Shown piece by piece: positions 58,943 through 64,000 of a stretch of 64,000 nucleotides of DNA. Position 1 is the first letter of the stretch, and each line of letters opens with the position of its first letter. Position numbers and translations under genes: made by a program. The notes under the pieces are model-generated. The model had not been told where the DNA came from. It saw only the letters and a program-made list of their open reading frames with translations, and did no database searches. The stretch lies in the NCBI GenBank assembly GCA_027486655.1, contig JAIXOR010000059.1, positions 1 to 64,000 of the forward strand, in the 5' to 3' direction. Source of the stretch: Verrucomicrobiaceae bacterium (lineage in GTDB: Bacteria > Verrucomicrobiota > Verrucomicrobiia > Verrucomicrobiales > Akkermansiaceae).

Positions 58943-60331
58943 ATGAACAAACGTCAGGTCATCATCCTCTGGATCATCGCCATCGCCCTCGGCTCCGCCG
59001 TGGCCGTGGTCAAGCTCACCCAGAAAGACACCACCAAGAGCGCCACCCAGCGCGCTCCCGGACAAACGCTCTTTGAATCCTTCCCCGGCGGAGATGTCGC
59101 CGCGGTGGAGATCCAGGGAGCGGACGGCACCGTGAGCCTCGCGAAAAAAGATGGCGTATGGACCGTTGCCCAACGCGACAACTACCCGGCCAATCCGACC
59201 TATGTGAACGAATTCATCCGCACACTCTCGGACCTCAAGGTGACCCGCGGCATGGAGGCTGGTCCCTCCTTCGCTCCACGCTTCGGCATGGACGAGGCCG
59301 CCACCAAGGCCGAGGATCGCGGGCTCACCGCCACCTTCAAAGACGCCACCGGCAAGGAAATCGCCAAGGTTTCCCTCGGCAAGAACATCGAAAGCGGAGA
59401 AAATCAGGGCCCCATGATGGGCGGCAACACCGTGGGCCGCTACATCCGCAACCACGCGGATGAGTCCGGCTTCTACGCCGTCAACGAGATGTTCTCCTCG
59501 GTCACCTCGGAGATCCCGCGCTGGCTCTCGGACACCTTCATCAGCCCGGAGAAGATCAAGTCGATCACTCTCAGTCAGAAAGGCAAGGAAGACGCCGCCT
59601 GGAAGCTCGTCCGCGACACCGAAGAAGCCGAATACAAGCTCGAAGGAGCCGCCGGCAGCGAGGTGCTCGACACCACCGCCACCTCGCCGCTCAAGACGCT
59701 GTTCTCCTACGCCCGCTTCGATGATGTCGTCCCCGCGGACAAGGTGACGGAGAAGTCGGACTCCGCGAACAAACGCACCGCGGTGATCGAAACCTTCGAG
59801 GGCTTCAAATACACCATCGGGATCATTCCGGTGAAGGGAGCCGAGGACAAACAGCTCATGACCGTGAGCGTCAGTGCGGACCTGCCCAAGGAGCGGAAAA
59901 AGGAAGAGGGCGAGAAACCCGAGGATGCCAAGACCAAGGACAGCGCCTTCACCGAGCGGATGAAGACGCTCAACGAGAAACTCACCAAGGAACAGAAACT
60001 CGCCGGCCGCACTTTCGAGGTGGCCAAGACCACCGTGGATCCCCTGCTCAAGGAGCGCGACCAGCTCATCACCAAGGCCACGCCTCCCGCTCCCGCGGAT
60101 CCGGCTCAGGGTTCCGTCCAGCAGCTCCCCGGAGGAATCATCACCTCGCCGCCCGCCAGCGGAAATGCGATGCCCACCCCGGCCCCGCAGGCGACTCCGA
60201 ATGTGCCCACCAAGCCCAAGGCCGTCGCCACCACGCCGCCCATCGAGGCGGTCACTCCACCGATCGCGGTGCCCCCGCTCGAGGAGGACAAGAAGGAGCC
60301 CGCCAAGGCCGAGAAGCCGAAGGACAAGTAA
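58943..60331 (+). CDS. DUF4340 membrane-anchored protein
   Basis: 462 residues. One N-terminal membrane helix (VIILWIIAIALGSAVAVVKL) precedes a beta-rich periplasmic DUF4340 domain (about 40-300: GDVAAVEIQGADGTVSLAKK, DGVWTVAQRDNYPANPTYVN). A Lys/Glu-rich and a Pro-rich tail follow (PAPADPAQGSVQQLPGG). DUF4340 genes regularly follow GldG-like genes, so it is probably an accessory subunit of the ABC system. It ends the operon, with a terminator at 60367-60396. Confidence 0.88.
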   Translation: MNKRQVIILWIIAIALGSAVAVVKLTQKDTTKSATQRAPGQTLFESFPGGDVAAVEIQGADGTVSLAKKDGVWTVAQRDNYPANPTYVNEFIRTLSDLKVTRGMEAGPSFAPRFGMDEAATKAEDRGLTATFKDATGKEIAKVSLGKNIESGENQGPMMGGNTVGRYIRNHADESGFYAVNEMFSSVTSEIPRWLSDTFISPEKIKSITLSQKGKEDAAWKLVRDTEEAEYKLEGAAGSEVLDTTATSPLKTLFSYARFDDVVPADKVTEKSDSANKRTAVIETFEGFKYTIGIIPVKGAEDKQLMTVSVSADLPKERKKEEGEKPEDAKTKDSAFTERMKTLNEKLTKEQKLAGRTFEVAKTTVDPLLKERDQLITKATPPAPADPAQGSVQQLPGGIITSPPASGNAMPTPAPQATPNVPTKPKAVATTPPIEAVTPPIAVPPLEEDKKEPAKAEKPKDK

Positions 60332-60366
60332 CCTGGCGCGCCTTCCACGCGAAATCATCCCCAACC

Positions 60367-60396
60367 AGGGGCGGTGTTCCGGCACCGCCCCTTTTT
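60367..60396 (+). terminator. Intrinsic terminator of the Gld-like ABC operon
   Basis: AGGGGCGGTG (60367-60376) pairs with CACCGCCCCT (60383-60392) around a 6-base loop, followed by a T-run. It separates the ABC operon from the release-factor-like gene. Confidence 0.85.
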
Positions 60397-60448
60397 CCTG
60401 CCGCAATCGCGGGTTCCCAAATCCCCAATCCGCGCCTATCCTCCAGCG

Positions 60449-60859
60449 ATGCAGCACCCCGTCACCAGCGACAAACTCGGCGAGCTCGACCGCCGCATGG
60501 CCGCGCTGGGCATCCAGGAGGCCGACCTGCTCGAAAAATTCGTCCGCGGCTCCGGCGCGGGCGGGCAGAAGATCAACAAGACCAACAACTGCGTCTTCCT
60601 CAAACACCTCCCCACCGGTGTCTGCATCAAGTGCCAGATCGACCGCTCCCGCGAGCTCAACCGGTTCCTCGCCCGCCGCGAACTCTGCGACCAGCTCGAA
60701 GCCATCCGCGAAGGCCGCGCCATTGCGAAAACCCAGGCCATTGAAAAAATGCGCCGCCAGAAACGCCCGCGCTCCCGCCGCTCGAAACAACGGTCCGTCG
60801 CCGACAAACGCATCCTTTCCCGCAAAAAATCCATGCGCCGCTCCCCCGGCGACGACTGA
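60449..60859 (+). CDS. GGQ-domain release-factor-like protein
   Basis: 136 residues from ATG 60449. It is only the peptidyl-hydrolase domain of class I release factors: LLEKFVRGSGAGGQKINKTN with the GGQ tripeptide, then NCVFLKHLPTGVCIKCQIDR and SRELNRFLARRELCDQL. A long basic C-terminal helix (RRQKRPRSRRSKQRSVADKR) follows and probably inserts into the ribosome. There is no codon-recognition domain. It resembles the mitochondrial C12orf65/MTRFR and ArfB-type rescue factors, so release of stalled ribosomes is a fair inference. The ATG at 60449 follows the terminator, and it may be cotranscribed with the ccsA-like gene 51 bases downstream. Confidence 0.9.
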   Translation: MQHPVTSDKLGELDRRMAALGIQEADLLEKFVRGSGAGGQKINKTNNCVFLKHLPTGVCIKCQIDRSRELNRFLARRELCDQLEAIREGRAIAKTQAIEKMRRQKRPRSRRSKQRSVADKRILSRKKSMRRSPGDD

Positions 60860-60910
60860 TTCGTCACTTTCCGCTTTCCTCGATTTCTCCTTTCCCGCAT
60901 CTAACCGCCC

Positions 60911-61678
60911 ATGGACCGCTGGTTCCTCATCGCCTCCACCCTCCTCGCCGTGATCGGCGCGGTCTGGGGCATGCGCTCCGTCCACCGCGGCCACCGCAGC
61001 CGCTGGACCGTCGCCTGGATGACCGCCGCCTTCCTTTGCCAGCTCGGCTTCCTCTCACTCCGAGGTGAGGCCCGCGCCGCCTGCCCGCTGGCCGACCGCG
61101 GTGAAATCCTCGTTTTCCTTTCGTGGTCGCTCACCCTGTTCTATCTGCTGGTGGGCCCGGCTTACCGCATCTCGCTGCTCGGCGTGTTCACCGCGCCGGT
61201 GGTGGTCGTTTTCCAAGGCATCGCCCTGATTCCCGGCGTGCTCAGCGCCCATCCCACCCGCATCCAGGGCGGAAACGCGTGGCACGAAACCCACTCCGCC
61301 ACCTCCGTGCTCGCTTACGGGGCGCTCGCCCTCGCCGCCGTCGCCGGAGTCATGTTCCTGGTCCTCGACAAGCAACTCAAGGACCACCACCTCAAGAGCG
61401 GGCTCTTCCGCAACCTCCCGCCAGTGCGCGAGCTGCTCGTTTCCCTGGAACGTCTGCTGCGCCTCGGCGGTGTGCTCCTCACCATCGGCATCATCGCCGG
61501 ATTCATGATGCCCCACGACCAGAGCGCCACCGGCCACCTCATCGCGGCACTCGCCGTGTGGTCCGCCTACATGCTCGTGCTGGTGATCAAGAAACTCAGG
61601 GGCCTCACCGGCCGACGCCTGTCGTTGCTTGCCGTCGCCCTCTTCATCCTTTCACTCGGAGTCTTCGCATTCGTCTGA
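60911..61678 (+). CDS. Cytochrome c assembly protein (CcsA/HemX-like)
   Basis: 255 residues with eight hydrophobic helices. Histidine-bearing loops typical of heme handlers are present (NAWHETHSATSVLAYGALAL, MMPHDQSATGHLIAALAVWS), but the tryptophan-rich WWD motif of CcsA/CcmF is reduced to few Trp residues. HemX-type proteins of this sort are often encoded directly upstream of hemA and can control its level. Here the stop overlaps the hemA ATG by one base (61676-61680), so translation is coupled. It is annotated as a cytochrome c biogenesis family protein; whether it assembles c-type cytochromes or modulates HemA is open. Confidence 0.8.
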   Translation: MDRWFLIASTLLAVIGAVWGMRSVHRGHRSRWTVAWMTAAFLCQLGFLSLRGEARAACPLADRGEILVFLSWSLTLFYLLVGPAYRISLLGVFTAPVVVVFQGIALIPGVLSAHPTRIQGGNAWHETHSATSVLAYGALALAAVAGVMFLVLDKQLKDHHLKSGLFRNLPPVRELLVSLERLLRLGGVLLTIGIIAGFMMPHDQSATGHLIAALAVWSAYMLVLVIKKLRGLTGRRLSLLAVALFILSLGVFAFV

Positions 61679-62688
61679 TGGAACTCATCTGCCTGGGCCT
61701 CAACCACAAGACGGCACCGGTGGAGGTGCGCGAGCGTTTCGCCGTGGGCTCCAACAAACTCGGAGAATCGGCCGCCGAACTCGTCGCCAGGACCGGTGCC
61801 GCCGAATCCGTGGTGATCTCCACCTGCAACCGCACCGAGTTCTACCTCGCCGCCAGCGACCCAAGGGCGGCCCTGGCCAGTCTCGCCGCCCACCTGGCCG
61901 CCAAAACACCGGATCCGGAGGCCGCAACCGCCCATTTCTATCAGATGGAGCGCAGCGAGGCCGCACGCCACCTCTGCCGGGTCGTGAGCGGACTGGACTC
62001 GATGATGCTCGGCGAAACCGAAATCTTCGGCCAGGTGAAGCAGGCCTATCAGGCGGCGCTCGACGCCGGAACCACCTCGGGCGTACTCAACCGCCTCTTC
62101 CAGCGCGCCTTCGGCATCGGCAAGAAGGTCCGCACCGAGACCTCCATCCAGGAAGGCTCCACCTCCGTCGGCAACGTCGCCGTGGACCTCGCCGAGAAGA
62201 TTTTCGGCCACCTCAAGGACAGCGAGGTCATGATCCTCGGGGCCGGTGAAATGAGCCGCATCACCGCCCAAAGCCTGGTCTCGCGCGGTGCCAGATCCAT
62301 CTTTGTCTCCAACCGCTCCTTCGACCGTGCCGAGGAACTCGCCAGCGAGATGGGAGGACACGCCGTGCGCTTCGACGATTGGCAGAAGGTCCTGGAACGC
62401 ATCGACATCGTGATCTCCTCCACCGGCGCACCGCACTCGATCGTGCAGCGCTCCGATGTCGAAAAAGTCCGCCGCGCCCGCAAATTCCGCCCGCTGTTCT
62501 TCATCGACATTGCCGTCCCCCGCGACATCGACCCCGGCGTCGGAGAGATCGAGGAAGTCTATCTTTACGACATCGACACGCTCGAACAACTCGCCACCGA
62601 AGCCCGCGAACGCCGCCGCAAGCAGATCGAGGAATGCGAGCGCATCATCGATCTGGAACTCGCCAAACTCAATCTGCCCGGCCTCTGA
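61678..62688 (+). CDS. hemA: Glutamyl-tRNA reductase
   Basis: 336 residues. Catalytic region: ICLGLNHKTAPVEVRERFAV and SVVISTCNRTEFYLAA with the active-site Cys at residue 50, the same number as in E. coli. SGLDSMMLGETEIFGQVKQA follows, then an NADPH-binding Rossmann domain (DSEVMILGAGEMSRITAQSL, ARSIFVSNRSFDRAEELASE). The protein stops at LELAKLNLPGL, about 80 residues earlier than the E. coli enzyme, so most of the C-terminal dimerisation domain is missing. Similar short HemA forms are known from Chlamydiae as I recall. It reduces glutamyl-tRNA to glutamate semialdehyde, starting tetrapyrrole synthesis. Confidence 0.95.
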   Translation: MELICLGLNHKTAPVEVRERFAVGSNKLGESAAELVARTGAAESVVISTCNRTEFYLAASDPRAALASLAAHLAAKTPDPEAATAHFYQMERSEAARHLCRVVSGLDSMMLGETEIFGQVKQAYQAALDAGTTSGVLNRLFQRAFGIGKKVRTETSIQEGSTSVGNVAVDLAEKIFGHLKDSEVMILGAGEMSRITAQSLVSRGARSIFVSNRSFDRAEELASEMGGHAVRFDDWQKVLERIDIVISSTGAPHSIVQRSDVEKVRRARKFRPLFFIDIAVPRDIDPGVGEIEEVYLYDIDTLEQLATEARERRRKQIEECERIIDLELAKLNLPGL

Positions 62689-62706
62689 TCCGGGTTGGAA
62701 AATCCG

Positions 62707-62760
62707 TTGCACCCGGTGCCGGATTCGATTAATGGTCCACCGCGTGTTTCGCGAGGTGGT
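62707..62760 (+). promoter_or_regulatory. Candidate promoter and leader hairpin of the gene at 62846
   Basis: TTGCAC (62707-62712), a 17-base spacer and TAATGG (62730-62735). A CCACC...GGTGG hairpin with inner GCG/CGC pairs follows at 62737-62758. The leader of about 100 bases is longer than usual for this window. Confidence 0.3.
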
Positions 62761-62845
62761 CGGGATCCTTCACCGGGCTCGCCCCTCACCTGGCGGCGCG
62801 TTTCCTCCCCGATCGCAAACCCCACCCACCCCACTCCTCCCCACC

Positions 62846-63355
62846 ATGTTCCGGAATTCCATCCTCCGTCCGCTCCATTTCTCCGTCCTCCCCTTCATCG
62901 CCATGGCCGGGCTGCTCGCGCCCGCGGCCCAGGCCGCCGCGCCCAAGGCGGTGCCCAAGACCTTCAAAGGCACCTACACCGCCAGCGGCTTCTGCAGTTC
63001 GTCCACCGACGAACGGAGCGTCAACCGCAGCTACCAGGGCAAGGTCGAGATCGACTCCACCGGCAAGGTTTCCGGGAGAATCTCCAGAACCCAGCTCACC
63101 TACATCACCGGCGGCGACACCAAGGAAAGCAAGTCCCGCGTCACCGTATCCGGCAAGATCACCAAGGTGGTTGCAGACACCCACGCCGGTTTCAAGGTCC
63201 TCGTCGCCACCACCCGCATCACCCTCAGTGACGGCGGTGCCGGCACCCTCACCCTGTTCTATCCCTACACCGTGGCCTCGGCCGGCATGAGCGGCAGCGG
63301 CCCCCTCAAGAACGGCAAGATGGAAGGCAGCATGACCTTCCAGAAACAACCCTGA
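62846..63355 (+). CDS. Secreted protein of unknown function
   Basis: 169 residues from ATG 62846; the frame is open upstream into hemA, but that part is a shadow. The signal peptide is FSVLPFIAMAGLLAPAAQAA. The mature protein is beta-rich with alternating Gly/Ser/Thr strands (KTFKGTYTASGFCSSSTDER, KVEIDSTGKVSGRISRTQLT, KVLVATTRITLSDGGAGTLT), suggesting a small beta-barrel or sandwich. No family recognised. It faces the convergent topoisomerase gene. Confidence 0.7.
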   Translation: MFRNSILRPLHFSVLPFIAMAGLLAPAAQAAAPKAVPKTFKGTYTASGFCSSSTDERSVNRSYQGKVEIDSTGKVSGRISRTQLTYITGGDTKESKSRVTVSGKITKVVADTHAGFKVLVATTRITLSDGGAGTLTLFYPYTVASAGMSGSGPLKNGKMEGSMTFQKQP

Positions 63356-63383
63356 CCGGATCACCCGCGCCATGGGCGGGCCG

Positions 63384-64000
63384 TCATGCCAGCACGGCCG
63401 CCGCGTCGATCTGCTTGTCCACGTCCTCGCGCAGGTTCTCGATGATGTAGTCCTGCCGGTCCGGCGTGTTCTTGCCCATGTAGAAGGCGAGCAGTTCCTT
63501 CACGCCCTTGCCCTCTTCGTATTCCACGGGGTCGAGGCGCATGTCCGGGCCGATCATGAAGCCGAACTCGTCGGGTGAAATTTCACCAAGGCCCTTGAAT
63601 CGGGTGATCTCGGCGGCCTTGCCAAGCTTGGCGATGGCCTTGCGGCGCTCGTCATCGTCGTAGCAGTAGATCGTTTCCTTCTTGTTGCGCACCCGGAAAA
63701 GCGGCGTCTGCAGGATGTAAAGGTGGCCGTCCCGGATCATCTCGGGGAAGAACTGGAGGAAGAAGGTCAGAAGAAGCAAACGGATGTGCATGCCATCGAC
63801 GTCGGCATCGGTGGCGATCACCACGCGGTTGTAACGCAGCGCCTCGATGCCGTCCTCGATGTTGAGTGCGGCCTGAAGCAGGGCGAACTCCTCGTTTTCA
63901 TAAACGATCTTCCGCGGCAGCGAGAAGGTGTTGAGGGGCTTGCCGCGCAGAGAAAACACCGCCTGGGTCTCCACGTCGCGGGACTTGGTGATGGATCCCG
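63384..64000 (-). CDS. Type IIA topoisomerase B subunit (ParE/GyrB), C-terminal part
   Basis: The gene enters from the right edge; about 205 C-terminal residues are visible, ending at the stop 63384-63386. The Toprim core is seen in [20 protein letters not shown] with the metal-binding DxD, preceded by [40 protein letters not shown] follows and a short tail [15 protein letters not shown]. The ATPase and transducer domains lie outside. The [14 protein letters not shown] wording suits the ParE/second-GyrB class rather than a GyrB with a long insert, but gyrase and topoisomerase IV cannot be told apart from this part alone. Confidence 0.93.
   Translation of the reverse strand, partial: GSITKSRDVETQAVFSLRGKPLNTFSLPRKIVYENEEFALLQAALNIEDGIEALRYNRVVIATDADVDGMHIRLLLLTFFLQFFPEMIRDGHLYILQTPLFRVRNKKETIYCYDDDERRKAIAKLGKAAEITRFKGLGEISPDEFGFMIGPDMRLDPVEYEEGKGVKELLAFYMGKNTPDRQDYIIENLREDVDKQIDAAAVLA

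Noticed and set aside
55439..60331. Gliding-motility locus
   Set aside because: GldA/GldF/GldG-like ABC sets with DUF4340 proteins are widespread in non-gliding bacteria, and none of the other gliding genes is present in the window.

Overview
The window is high-GC chromosomal DNA (mid-60s percent GC by eye), most likely from a member of the Verrucomicrobiota, class Verrucomicrobiae (Luteolibacter/Haloferula-like). The signs are a very large secreted protein with autotransporter-associated beta-strand repeats, a fused beta-propeller/HEAT/cytochrome c dehydrogenase, a FloA-NfeD cluster, a short HemA, DUF3160 and DUF4340 proteins, and start codons preceded by C-rich sequence rather than a Shine-Dalgarno motif. 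This placement is an inference from gene content. No phylogenetic marker was compared.

Layout. 1-456: tail of a REP-associated transposase. 505-2399: secreted glycosidase-like protein and tRNA-Arg(CCG), both minus strand. 2517-6587: nusA-infB-rbfA behind a leader with a terminator-like hairpin, with no rimP. 6653-8330: class I fumarase. 8358-12950: 1530-residue glycosidase/LamG/beta-strand-repeat protein. 13115-16206: membrane proteins, including an OPT transporter. 16203-19598: hisD in a four-gene operon with two TPM-type proteins and a lipoprotein, each junction a 4-base ATGA overlap. 19688-23319: uppP, a DUF2062 protein, a zinc-ribbon membrane protein and a pectate-lyase-fold protein. 23408-28848: L,D-transpeptidase, rhodanese, DUF3160 protein, an entericidin-like lipoprotein, a broken second rhodanese copy, a DUF4239-like protein and CutA. 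28847-35533: NtrB/NtrC-type two-component system, a polytopic membrane protein, xseB and dxs. 35630-41566: lutA-lutB, an RTX-repeat protein, metY and lutC. 41629-41795: possible structured RNA. 41840-46018: lepA, a GT9 glycosyltransferase, a VanZ-like protein and oxyR. 46328-49713: heme dehydrogenase and a small His-rich gene behind a sigma-54-type promoter. 49833-53320: flotillin/NfeD operon. 53478-60396: cysteine desulfurase, a LON-domain protein and a Gld-like ABC export cluster. 60449-64000: GGQ release-factor-like protein, cytochrome c assembly protein, hemA, a secreted protein and the C-terminal part of a type IIA topoisomerase B subunit.

How the genes fit together. Most of the window is housekeeping: translation (nusA, infB, rbfA, lepA, the GGQ protein, tRNA-Arg), isoprenoid and envelope precursors (dxs, uppP), histidine, sulfur and heme synthesis (hisD, metY, cysteine desulfurase, hemA), and central carbon (fumarase, Lut proteins). 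Secreted polysaccharide-active proteins and membrane-organising proteins lie between. No prophage, CRISPR array, integrase or recognisable defence island was seen. The most unusual signals are in expression control: a promoter geometry implying near-leaderless mRNAs for many genes, TTA leucine codons almost confined to one heptamer, and a sigma-54-type promoter on a tiny gene.
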